From Chloroflexota bacterium (lineage in GTDB: Bacteria > Chloroflexota > Chloroflexia > Thermomicrobiales > UBA6265), in assembly GCA_023424355.1 (NCBI GenBank), contig JAFAEA010000301.1, forward strand, positions 1-9,516: a stretch of 9,516 nt of DNA. Direction: 5' to 3'. Positions 1-6,489 of this stretch are shown piece by piece. Under the pieces are notes generated by a model. It was not told the origin of the DNA. It did no database searches and was given only the letters and a program-made list of their open reading frames with translations. Made by a program: the position numbers and the translations under genes. How positions within the stretch are numbered: position 1 is the stretch's first letter; the number at the start of each line of letters is the position of its first letter.

Positions 1-325
1 TGATCGATGCGGGAATCCCCCGCTGCTGGAACTCGGTGAAGAACACCCGAACCAGATCAGACGGACTGGCGATGTCCTCCTCGCTCTCGATGAAATCAAT
101 CATGGCCGATTGCGCATAGGTGCCGATCGCTCTCTGTGCGACCGCCACCGCGATTTCGCGTTTGCTTTTGAAGTACGAGTAGATTGCACCCGTCGAGAGT
201 CCTGATGCTTCGATGATGTCACCCATCGATGTGCCCTGGAATCCACGGCTGGCAAAGCACGTAGTTGCGGCATCGAGGATTTCCTCGCGTCTGCCTTCCT
301 TGTGTTCAACGGTAACTCTCGGCAT
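1..325 (-). CDS. TetR/AcrR-family transcriptional repressor (partial, C-terminus beyond window)
   Basis: This is a DNA-binding regulator of the TetR family, probably a local repressor. The visible 108 residues begin MPRVTVEHKEGRREEILDAA and contain the N-terminal helix-turn-helix domain: helix 1 at about 11-27, then GFQGTSMGDII (28-38) and the recognition region SGLSTGAIYSYFKSKREI (41-58), which matches the family pattern. The ligand-binding domain starts at about residue 65 and is cut by the window edge, so the inducer cannot be guessed. The ATG is preceded by an AGAGGG-type ribosome binding site about 5 nt upstream. The gene is divergent from the membrane protein gene at 425, and a palindrome lies between them. 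That arrangement is typical of a TetR repressor controlling itself and an adjacent efflux or membrane protein. The family assignment is secure; the target is inferred. Confidence 0.93.
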   Translation of the reverse strand, partial: MPRVTVEHKEGRREEILDAATTCFASRGFQGTSMGDIIEASGLSTGAIYSYFKSKREIAVAVAQRAIGTYAQSAMIDFIESEEDIASPSDLVRVFFTEFQQRGIPASI

Positions 326-362
326 TTTTGTCCCTCTTGGTAGCGCACTTTTCTTACATGAT

Positions 363-391
363 ATTATAAAGAACGAACATTCGTTTTTAGA
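363..391 (-). promoter_or_regulatory. Probable promoter of the tetR-family gene
   Basis: On the minus strand, positions 368-363 read TATAAT, a perfect -10 consensus. With a 17-nt spacer the -35 hexamer would be TCTAAA (391-386), only 3 of 6 matches to TTGACA. The start codon at 325 lies 38 nt past the -10 box, which leaves a short leader carrying the ribosome binding site. The inverted repeat at 372-385 sits inside the spacer, so a bound repressor would block polymerase. The same AT-rich stretch offers TATTAT (362-367) on the plus strand, but I find no convincing -35 box for the divergent gene. Confidence 0.55.
372..385. promoter_or_regulatory. Inverted repeat, probable TetR operator
   Basis: The sequence AACGAA-CA-TTCGTT is a perfect 6-bp inverted repeat with a 2-nt centre. 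Symmetry continues at some flanking positions (AA and TT one base further out). It lies in the divergent region between the TetR-family gene and the membrane protein gene, within the spacer of the minus-strand promoter and about 40 nt upstream of the plus-strand start. Size, symmetry and position fit a TetR-dimer operator regulating both genes. Binding by this particular protein is inferred. Confidence 0.65.
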
Positions 392-411
392 GAATGTGCC
401 GCTATTACGAT

Positions 412-415
412 GGAG
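412..415 (+). promoter_or_regulatory. Ribosome binding site deciding the start of the membrane protein gene
   Basis: GGAG lies 9 nt upstream of the ATG at 425. The in-frame ATG at 410 overlaps this motif and has no purine-rich sequence in front of it. This favours 425 as the start, removing five residues (MENFK). Confidence 0.6.
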
Positions 416-424
416 AATTTCAAA

Positions 425-1390
425 ATGGAATCAGATACACATCGCCGACGACCACACGCAATAGCTGTCGCAGTCGGGATCGCTTTCATTGTCGCTTTGA
501 TCGTTATGGCGTTTTCGTGGCCAGGAATTGTTGCCGAGCCGCGAGACAGTCCGGTCGCGATTGCTGGCCCAGAAGAGCAAACAGGACAAATGATGGCGGA
601 GATAGAGGAATCCAGCGATGGCAACCTCGAGATCACGCAGGTGGCGAATCGGGACGAAGCAATCCGCGCGATTCAGGAACGCGAGGTCTATGGAGCGATC
701 GTCATTGGTGAATCACCTGAGGTATTGATCGCGACCGCTGCGAATCTCGCTATCGCTCCGATGCTCTCTGCAATGGCAGGATCGCTGCAAGCGCAGCTTC
801 CTGAAGGCGCACCGCAGGTTGTAGTGACAGATGTGGTGCCATTTCTCGATGACGATCCTCGCGGATCCGGACTCACCGCCGCCACCCTCCCCCTGATTCT
901 GGGCGGCCTACTCGGCGGAGTGGCAATTTCGGCGACAGCCAAAGGCTGGAAGAATCGCGGTGTTGCTCTCGTGACGTACGCACTGAGTGCAGCACTCCTC
1001 TTGACTCTCATTCTGCAAGGATGGTGGGGAGTTCTCGGCGGCAACTGGTTACTCAATACACTCACATTCACTGCCAGTCTGTTGACGATCGGCGCATTTG
1101 TCGTTGGGTCAGTTTCACTACTGGGCAATGCCGGACTCGCCTTGGGTCCTGTGATTTTCATGCTCTTCGCCAACCCTATTAGCGGAGTCGGGGTGCCGAA
1201 GGAATTCCTGCCATCACCATGGGGAACGATCGGTCAGCTCTTACCGCCTGCCGCTGGTGCCAATTTGCTTCGCAGCAATAGCTACTTTCCGGATGCAAGC
1301 ACACTTGTGCCATGGCTCGTGCTCATTGCATGGGCGGCCATTGGATTCGGCATGATGATTCTGGGAGATCGTCGCTCAAACGACGCCTAG
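425..1390 (+). CDS. ABC-2/DUF3533-like multipass membrane protein, probable exporter component
   Basis: This is an integral membrane protein of 321 residues from the start chosen here (326 from the in-frame ATG at 410). After a basic N-terminus it has a membrane helix at about 12-32, an extracytoplasmic domain of about 120 residues (35-150), and five further helices near 152-171, 180-202, 208-231, 235-253 and 294-314. This one-plus-five layout resembles the ABC-2 permease, YhgE/Pip and DUF3533 group. The outer domain ends in DDPRG (143-147) just before helix 2. FLPSPWGTIGQLLPP (261-275) lies in the last outer loop; I recall both features from actinobacterial and Chloroflexi homologues. No ATPase gene is adjacent, so whether it works as an ABC permease or alone is unknown. 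A divergent TetR gene and operator suggest drug or envelope-stress-inducible export. The stop codon overlaps that of plsY. The fold class is fairly sure; the substrate is unknown. Confidence 0.75.
   Translation: MESDTHRRRPHAIAVAVGIAFIVALIVMAFSWPGIVAEPRDSPVAIAGPEEQTGQMMAEIEESSDGNLEITQVANRDEAIRAIQEREVYGAIVIGESPEVLIATAANLAIAPMLSAMAGSLQAQLPEGAPQVVVTDVVPFLDDDPRGSGLTAATLPLILGGLLGGVAISATAKGWKNRGVALVTYALSAALLLTLILQGWWGVLGGNWLLNTLTFTASLLTIGAFVVGSVSLLGNAGLALGPVIFMLFANPISGVGVPKEFLPSPWGTIGQLLPPAAGANLLRSNSYFPDASTLVPWLVLIAWAAIGFGMMILGDRRSNDA
1387..1390. other. CTAG shared stop of two convergent genes
   Basis: CTAG is self-complementary. Positions 1388-1390 read TAG, ending the plus-strand membrane protein gene, and 1389-1387 read TAG on the minus strand, ending plsY. 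The two coding regions therefore overlap by 4 bp, and no intergenic terminator is possible between them. Confidence 0.95.
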
Positions 1391-2040
1391 TGATGGTGAG
1401 CCGGAGGTATTGATGACGGCGGCGGAGTCATTGTGCTCCGCTGCCCGAATTTGTTCTCGGTACCATTCAGCAATCGCTTGATATTGCTTCGGTGCTGGAA
1501 GACGATGATGACTCCGATACCTACGACACCCGCAGCCCACCAGCCTGGAACGATATCCATAAATGCCAGAATCACAAGGATGGTGGGGCCGAGCAGTGCG
1601 GTGAGAATCGATGCGAGTGATACATAGCGCGTCACCGCAACAACGCAGATGACAAAGATGAGGAAGAGGAACAGTAATGGGAACATGGCAACTGCTGCGC
1701 CACCACCCGTGGCCATTCCCTTTCCGCCCTTCATGCGAATGTATGGGGACCAGCAGTGACCCGCAGTTGCGGCCACGGCCGCCAATGCGACCGCCCAATC
1801 CGGTAGATCCATCCACCGGGCAAGCACAACTGGAAGCACACCCTTACCGAAATCGAGCAGGAAAATGGCGATGGCGATTCGCCATCCCAGCACACGCAAG
1901 GAGTTCGTGGTGCCGGTGGCACCACTTCCTGACTGCCGAACGTCAACACCTTTGAGCCACTTGCCTAATACCAATCCCCACGGCACCGCCGCGAAGAAGA
2001 ATGCCGCCAATGCGAGTGCGATGGAGATGAAGATATCCAT
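1387..2040 (-). CDS. plsY: Acyl-phosphate:glycerol-3-phosphate acyltransferase PlsY
   Basis: PlsY transfers an acyl group from acyl phosphate to glycerol-3-phosphate, making lysophosphatidate in the first step of bacterial phospholipid synthesis at the cytoplasmic membrane. The 217-residue protein is strongly hydrophobic, with helices near 1-25, 52-75, 82-96, 115-135, 140-160 and 166-181. Three conserved motifs are visible: VPWGLVLGK followed by RQSGSGATGTTN (19-46), GHCWSPYIRMKGGKGMAT (94-111), and FQHRSNIKRLLNGTE (181-195). Motif 1 usually reads GSGN-x-GATN; here the Asn is Ala41 and the Ala is Thr44. The tail after about 200 is proline-rich and ends in three histidines. The ATG lies 2 nt after the der stop, with AGGA inside the der 3' end, suggesting translational coupling. 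Family identity is secure. Confidence 0.93.
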   Translation of the reverse strand: MDIFISIALALAAFFFAAVPWGLVLGKWLKGVDVRQSGSGATGTTNSLRVLGWRIAIAIFLLDFGKGVLPVVLARWMDLPDWAVALAAVAATAGHCWSPYIRMKGGKGMATGGGAAVAMFPLLFLFLIFVICVVAVTRYVSLASILTALLGPTILVILAFMDIVPGWWAAGVVGIGVIIVFQHRSNIKRLLNGTENKFGQRSTMTPPPSSIPPAHHH

Positions 2041-2042
2041 GG

Positions 2043-3401
2043 CTAGAAGTCCTCGTGTCTATCCCGGAAACTCATTCGAATCGGTGTGCCATTGAAACCA
2101 AATGCGTTGCGAAGCTCGTTCTCAAGATACCGCCGATACGTAAAGTGTATCTGTTTCGGATCGTTCGTGAAGAAAATGAATGTCGGAGGCTCAACATCGG
2201 CCTGGGTGGCGTAGTAGAACTTGATCCATTTACCGGGTCGGCTCGGCGGTTGATGCTTATCCACCGCCTCTTTAAGAACCCGATTGAGGGCAGCCGTGCT
2301 TACACGCTTCTGGCGCTGCTCGAGCACCTCCAGCGAGGTCTCAATCACCTGGCTCACACGCTGCCCCAGTTTGGCTGAAATGAACACCACCGGAGCATAC
2401 GCCATGAAATCCAATTCGCGCGCTGCTGTGGCGCGGAACTGATCCATGGTGGTGTGATCCTTCTCAATGAGATCCCACTTGTTCAGCGCAACGACGAGTC
2501 CCTTTTTCTGCTCTTCGACATAGCCAGCAATGTGGAGATCCTGAGTGGTGAAGCCATCTTCGGCGTTAATCACAAGAATCACGATATCGGCACGTTCGAT
2601 CGACCGCATGGATCGCATGACGCTTACGCGCTCAATGCCCTGCTCCACTCGTCCACGACGGCGGATACCGGCGGTATCGATGAGCGTGATCGGTTCATCG
2701 TTCCAATAAAGCTGCGTATCCAGGCTATCTCGAGTAGTGCCGGCAACATCGCTGACAATGGCGCGCTCCTGGCCAAGCAATGCGTTCAGCAAAGCGCTCT
2801 TGCCAACATTTGGTCGACCAACGATGGCGATTTTTGGTCCCTCGAGCTCGTCGTCTTCCTCTTCATGATGAGGAAGACTCTCTACGACCTTGTCCAGCAT
2901 GTCGCCGGTACCGTTTCCGTGATACGCGGAGATCGGCATCGGTTCGCCGAGCCCAAGCTGGTAGAACTCGTACGCAGCTTCGCGGCGATTGACGGAATCG
3001 GCCTTATTCAGCGCAAGCACCACCGGCTTGCTGGCCCGGCGGAGGATCTCGGCGATCTCGAAATCGCCGGCTGTTGGTGTTCCGGCGAGAATATCTGTGA
3101 CGAACACGATGACATCGGCTTCGGCAATGGCAGCAAGTGCCTGCTCGCGAGTCTCGTTGGCGATGTGCGTCTCGGAATCAGATTCGCCGGCGTGAGTGAC
3201 GATCTCGTCATCGTCCATCAATCCACCGGTGTCCACTACGGTGAACTCGGCACCAATCCACTCTGCCGTGGCGTATGTGCGATCTCGCGTTGTACCAGGT
3301 TCGTTCTGCACAATCGCTCGTCGCTCTCCAATCAGGCGATTGAAAAGTGTCGATTTACCTACATTTGGTCTGCCAACAAGGGCAACGATTGGTTTGGCCA
3401 C
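2043..3401 (-). CDS. der: Ribosome biogenesis GTPase Der (EngA)
   Basis: Der is an essential double GTPase that assists late 50S ribosomal subunit assembly in the cytoplasm. The 452-residue length is usual for the family. GTPase domain 1 shows GRPNVGKS (10-17), DTGG (57-60) and NKAD (132-135). Domain 2 shows GRPNVGKS (195-202), DTAG (242-245), NKWD (307-310) and SAK (342-344). A KH-like domain spans about 365-445, including the KFYYATQ strand and the FTNDP turn. An acidic stretch links the domains (EEEDDELEG, 180-188), and the segment after the first DTGG (61-84) is acidic and looks somewhat longer than in common homologues. The start is GTG, chosen because MAKPIVALVGRPN matches family N-termini and AGAGG lies 5 nt upstream. 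It is followed by plsY after 2 nt. A promoter probably lies in the 113-bp gap upstream. Confidence 0.97.
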   Translation of the reverse strand: MAKPIVALVGRPNVGKSTLFNRLIGERRAIVQNEPGTTRDRTYATAEWIGAEFTVVDTGGLMDDDEIVTHAGESDSETHIANETREQALAAIAEADVIVFVTDILAGTPTAGDFEIAEILRRASKPVVLALNKADSVNRREAAYEFYQLGLGEPMPISAYHGNGTGDMLDKVVESLPHHEEEDDELEGPKIAIVGRPNVGKSALLNALLGQERAIVSDVAGTTRDSLDTQLYWNDEPITLIDTAGIRRRGRVEQGIERVSVMRSMRSIERADIVILVINAEDGFTTQDLHIAGYVEEQKKGLVVALNKWDLIEKDHTTMDQFRATAARELDFMAYAPVVFISAKLGQRVSQVIETSLEVLEQRQKRVSTAALNRVLKEAVDKHQPPSRPGKWIKFYYATQADVEPPTFIFFTNDPKQIHFTYRRYLENELRNAFGFNGTPIRMSFRDRHEDF

Positions 3402-3428
3402 GGGTACCTCTGCGATGTAATTGGTGTG

Positions 3429-3444
3429 TGCCAGAACTCTGGCA
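3429..3444. promoter_or_regulatory. Inverted repeat upstream of der, possible operator
   Basis: TGCCAGA-AC-TCTGGCA is a perfect 7-bp inverted repeat with a 2-nt centre, 28 nt upstream of the der start codon. The short symmetric form looks more like a binding site for a dimeric regulator than a terminator, and no T-run follows on either strand. I do not recognise the motif. Confidence 0.4.
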
Positions 3445-3459
3445 ATGGGACAAAGTTTA

Positions 3460-3494
3460 GCGACGATATAGCGAATAGTATGCTATATCGCCGC
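3460..3494. other. Long 13-bp inverted repeat (stem-loop) between gcvPA and der
   Basis: The arms GCGACGATATAGC (3460-3472) and GCTATATCGCCGC (3482-3494) pair over 13 bp around a 9-nt loop. The single DNA mismatch becomes a G-U pair in minus-strand RNA, so the transcript forms an unbroken stem. It begins 20 nt after the gcvPA stop. No clear T-run follows (the next bases on the minus strand are TAAACTTTG), so it is not a textbook intrinsic terminator. It could be a weak terminator, an mRNA 3'-end stabiliser, or an operator, as TACTAT in the loop loosely resembles a -10 box. Confidence 0.55.
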
Positions 3495-3514
3495 CATGTA
3501 TGAAATGCAGTGGA

Positions 3515-4855
3515 TTAGAGGGACTTCAGGATCTCGACCATGCGGTCGATTCCTTCCTTGCTGTTGAGCTCTGTTGCAGCGACAAGAAGGAAGTTCTCCC
3601 ACTCATCATTGAACATGCCGAGATCCACACCACCGAGAATTCCTTCGGCCAACAGCGCCTCCAGAACTTCGGCAGCCGGCTTTGGTGTGCGGATGGTGAA
3701 CTCGTGGAAGAATTCAGCATCGAACACCAGCTCGAAACCATCCAGTTTGGCGAGTTCGCTCGCCAGGTAATGGGCATTGCTGTATGCCGCGCGGCTGATT
3801 TCGCGGAATCCTTCCGGGCCCAGGGTACTCATGTACACCGTCGCTGCGGTGGCCATCAGTCCCTGGTTGGTGCAGATGTTGGATGTCGCCTTTTCACGGC
3901 GAATGTGCTGCTCACGTGTCTGCAAGGTCAGCACGTAGCCACGCTTTCCTTCGCTATCGGTGGTGATACCAGCGATGCGACCCGGCATCTGACGCACAAG
4001 CTTGTTGGTGGACCCAAGAAGTCCGACGTACGGACCGCCATAGCTCTGCGCAACACCGAGGCTCTGGCCTTCGGCCGTTACGACATCGGCACCGAGTTCA
4101 CCTGGGGACTTCATCAGCGCCAGCGGAATCGGTGTGGTGGTTACCACCAACTGCGTGCCGTTTTCATGCGCGAGATTGGCAATGGCTTCCAGGTCTTCGA
4201 TTGCACCGAAGAAGTTCGGGTACGCCACTGCGATACAAGCCAGATCATCGGTTAGATGCGGCTTCAGATCCTCTACAGTCAGCACGAAGGGATTGGCCGG
4301 CTGAACCTCAGTGACGTCGACGCCTGCGCCATCCACATAGGTGTGCATGACCTCCTGATAGGATGGCGGCACGGTTCCAGCCACCAGAATACGAGTCTTC
4401 TTTCGGCTGTTGGCGACGGTCATCAGTGCGCCTTCTGCGAATGCAGTGGCGCCATCGTACATGCTGGCATTAGCGACTTCTGTGCCTAGCAGCGCTGCGA
4501 CCATGGATTGGAACTCGTAGATCACCTGAAGCGTGCCCTGGGCAACTTCCGGCTGATACGGAGTGTAGGCGGTGTAGAACTCACCGCGTCGGAGAATTTG
4601 ATCCACCGCGGCCGGAACATAGTGCTGGTAGGAACCTGCACCCATGTAGTTATCCTCCGGCGCTGGCACCACATTCATGGCGGCCAGATCGGAAAGGCGG
4701 CGGTGGGCCTCCATCTCGGTCAACTGGCGCGGCAGATTGAGTTCCGGGAATCGAACATCCTCCGGCACAGGAGTGAACAACTCCTCGACCGATGTCGCCC
4801 CAATTGTTTCGAGCATCGCTCGACGATCGTCCGAAGTATGCGGATTAAATGCCAT
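3515..4855 (-). CDS. gcvPA: Glycine dehydrogenase (decarboxylating) subunit 1, GcvPA
   Basis: This is the alpha subunit of the two-subunit P-protein. With GcvPB it decarboxylates glycine and passes the aminomethyl group to lipoylated GcvH. The 446-residue length is normal for split GcvPA and about half of a one-piece GcvP. Family motifs include NYMGAGSYQHYVP (69-81), YTPYQPEVAQGTLQ (97-110) and NASMYDGATA (129-138); the C-terminus has the expected VAATELNSKEGID. The PLP-bearing lysine is in GcvPB, so this chain cannot be the whole enzyme. The ATG has a GAGGAAA ribosome binding site about 10 nt upstream and lies 38 nt after gcvH. Unusually, gcvPB does not follow: the next gene downstream is der. 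Identity is secure. Confidence 0.96.
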   Translation of the reverse strand: MAFNPHTSDDRRAMLETIGATSVEELFTPVPEDVRFPELNLPRQLTEMEAHRRLSDLAAMNVVPAPEDNYMGAGSYQHYVPAAVDQILRRGEFYTAYTPYQPEVAQGTLQVIYEFQSMVAALLGTEVANASMYDGATAFAEGALMTVANSRKKTRILVAGTVPPSYQEVMHTYVDGAGVDVTEVQPANPFVLTVEDLKPHLTDDLACIAVAYPNFFGAIEDLEAIANLAHENGTQLVVTTTPIPLALMKSPGELGADVVTAEGQSLGVAQSYGGPYVGLLGSTNKLVRQMPGRIAGITTDSEGKRGYVLTLQTREQHIRREKATSNICTNQGLMATAATVYMSTLGPEGFREISRAAYSNAHYLASELAKLDGFELVFDAEFFHEFTIRTPKPAAEVLEALLAEGILGGVDLGMFNDEWENFLLVAATELNSKEGIDRMVEILKSL

Positions 4856-4893
4856 GGTCCGTGGATTTCCTCTGTACTACTGGCGCAGTGAAA

Positions 4894-5277
4894 TTACTGA
4901 TTCGCTTCGAACTCGTTGTATGCGTCGGTATCCATCAGGCCATCCAGCTGGGATGGATCGGAAACCTTCACCTTTACCAGCCAGGCGTCATCGTACGGGG
5001 AGTTGTTGATGAGCTCCGGGCCATCAACTGCGGCGCCGTTGACTTCGATGATTTCGCCATCGATTGGCGAATAGACATCGGAAGCAGCCTTCACGGATTC
5101 GACGACACCGAATGAATCGCCGGCCTTCAACGCATCCCCAACTTCTGGCAGTTCGAGGTATGTAATGTCACCGAGCTCGCTCTGGGCATGATCGGTGAGG
5201 CCGAAGGTAGCGATATCGCCTTCCAGCGAGATCCACTCGTGAGTCTTGGTGTATTTACGGTTTGCTGGTGCACTCAT
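4894..5277 (-). CDS. gcvH: Glycine cleavage system H protein
   Basis: GcvH is the lipoyl carrier that shuttles the aminomethyl intermediate between the P, T and L proteins in the cytoplasm. The 127-residue chain has the lipoyl-domain fold pattern, with the modified lysine expected at Lys63 in GVVESVKAASDVYSP (57-71) and the conserved TKTHEWI near the N-terminus (10-16). The ATG at 5277 is preferred over the in-frame GTG at 5286: AAAGGAG lies 8 nt upstream of the ATG, and the GTG overlaps that ribosome binding site. The gene sits between gcvT and gcvPA as part of the glycine cleavage series. The lipoate attachment machinery is not in this window. Identity is secure. Confidence 0.96.
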   Translation of the reverse strand: MSAPANRKYTKTHEWISLEGDIATFGLTDHAQSELGDITYLELPEVGDALKAGDSFGVVESVKAASDVYSPIDGEIIEVNGAAVDGPELINNSPYDDAWLVKVKVSDPSQLDGLMDTDAYNEFEANQ

Positions 5278-5285
5278 GGTGTTCA

Positions 5286-5292
5286 CTCCTTT
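5286..5292 (-). promoter_or_regulatory. Ribosome binding site of gcvH
   Basis: AAAGGAG on the minus strand lies 8 nt before the ATG at 5277. It belongs to the 12-nt string AAGGAGTGAACA, which also precedes gcvT, and it fixes the gcvH start. Confidence 0.85.
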
Positions 5293-5299
5293 GTGTTGT

Positions 5300-5318
5300 G
5301 GGCAGCGGCACGCAGCCC
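5300..5318 (-). other. Intercistronic GC-rich hairpin upstream of gcvH
   Basis: In minus-strand RNA this 19-nt segment can fold as GGGC-U-GC, loop GUGCC, GC-U-GCCC: six GC pairs with one U-U mismatch. It ends 7 nt before the gcvH ribosome binding site, within the 84-nt gcvT-gcvH gap. No U-run follows, so it is not an intrinsic terminator. A role in RNA processing or in adjusting the H:T ratio is possible but unproven. Confidence 0.4.
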
Positions 5319-5361
5319 ATCGTTCTTGAGATTATGCTACGAAATCTGAATGTCGTCAGGA

Positions 5362-6480
5362 TTACTTTTCGCGCTTGTAGAACGGTGTTTTCACCTGAAC
5401 CGCTTCTACCGGCTTTCCACGCACGATCACTTGCAACGGATTTCCAACCTTGGCGTGTTCGGCTCGGATCAATGCAAGACCGATATTTTCGCCGAGCGTC
5501 GGTGAGAAGGTACCGCTGGTGACCTCGCCGATTTCCTCGCCGTCGACAGCGACAGGATAATGCGTGCGAGGCGCGCCCCCCTTGCCAACGTACTTGAACC
5601 CTACCGTCTTGCGTGCAGGCTTGTTCTCTTTCACGCTGGCCATGGCTTCACGACCAATGAAATCGCCCTTGGTGAGGCTGACCGCCCAGCCGAGTCCGGC
5701 TTCATACGGGCTGATATCCATACCAAGTTCCTGGCCGTAGAGCGGCATGCGTGCTTCAAGTCGAAGCGTATCGCGTGCACCCAATCCCACCGGGACCAGA
5801 CCTTCGACCTTACCGGCCTCCAGCAGCGCATCCCAAATGGTTGCGATTTGATTGCGATCGGAATAGAACTCGAAGCCATCCTCACCGGTGTAGCCGGTAC
5901 GAGCGGTTTTTGTTTCGATGCCAGCAATGGTGGCATTGGCCCAGGAGAATTCTTCGATCGCATCGAGATCGGCATCGGTGACCTTGGCGACGACTGCCTG
6001 GGCATTCGGGCCCTGGATGGCGATCATGCCAGTCTTCGGCGAGAGATCCTCGAGCGTGACATCGAACTGGTCGTTCTCGGCGTTCTGCTTGTCCCACCAG
6101 GCGACGTCGGCAGCGGTATTCGCCGCGTTCATGCACACGGTATAGCCATCTTCGCCCTTTGGATTGCGGTACACAATAAGATCATCAATTACTCCACCGT
6201 CCGGATTGCTGAGCAAGGTGTACTTGGCCTGGCCAGGCTCGAGCGAGGAAAGATCGTTCGAGGTTGTGTAGTTCAGGAATGCGAGCGCATCCGGACCGGT
6301 GACCGAGAACTGCCCCATATGGCAGAGATCGAACAAACCAGCCTGGTTACGAACGGCATTGTGCTCGGCAATGACACCTTCGTACTGCACCGGCATTTTC
6401 CAACCGGCAAAAGGAACCATTCTCGCGCCGAGATCGATATGTCGATCGGTCATGGGCGTGAGTTTCAGATCTTCGCTCAA
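5362..6480 (-). CDS. gcvT: Aminomethyltransferase, glycine cleavage T protein
   Basis: GcvT transfers the methylene carbon from aminomethyl-lipoyl-GcvH to tetrahydrofolate, giving 5,10-methylene-THF and ammonia. The 372-residue length is typical. Visible motifs are LGARMVPFAGWKMPVQY (17-33), FDLCHMGQ (50-57), GGVIDDLIVY (95-104) with the catalytic aspartate in the Asp99-Asp100 pair, RTGYTGEDGFEFY (194-206), and the C-terminal barrel with VTSGTFSPTLG (320-330). The start is TTG at 6480. AAGGAG lies 9 nt upstream, an in-frame TGA lies just ahead, and no upstream in-frame ATG is possible; the first internal ATG is codon 10. It follows purF by 38 nt and precedes gcvH. Identity is secure. Confidence 0.96.
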   Translation of the reverse strand: MSEDLKLTPMTDRHIDLGARMVPFAGWKMPVQYEGVIAEHNAVRNQAGLFDLCHMGQFSVTGPDALAFLNYTTSNDLSSLEPGQAKYTLLSNPDGGVIDDLIVYRNPKGEDGYTVCMNAANTAADVAWWDKQNAENDQFDVTLEDLSPKTGMIAIQGPNAQAVVAKVTDADLDAIEEFSWANATIAGIETKTARTGYTGEDGFEFYSDRNQIATIWDALLEAGKVEGLVPVGLGARDTLRLEARMPLYGQELGMDISPYEAGLGWAVSLTKGDFIGREAMASVKENKPARKTVGFKYVGKGGAPRTHYPVAVDGEEIGEVTSGTFSPTLGENIGLALIRAEHAKVGNPLQVIVRGKPVEAVQVKTPFYKREK

Positions 6481-6489
6481 TGCTGTTCA

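Noticed and set aside
100..348. 82-codon minus-strand open frame at the left edge
   Set aside because: It is a different frame of the TetR gene region. The frame starting at 325 gives a clean TetR helix-turn-helix domain, whereas this one gives a low-complexity, Arg/Ser-rich product.
2454..3503. Long plus-strand open frame opposite der (349 codons)
   Set aside because: It lies antisense to a gene with complete Der motifs, its translation shows no family motif, and such mirror frames are common opposite codon-biased genes.
3402..3514. Remnant of gcvPB between gcvPA and der
   Set aside because: The 113-bp gap is accounted for by two inverted repeats and the der leader, and no GcvPB-like peptide appears in any frame.
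5278..5286. GTG start nine bases upstream for gcvH
   Set aside because: It overlaps the AAAGGAG ribosome binding site, which is correctly spaced for the ATG at 5277.
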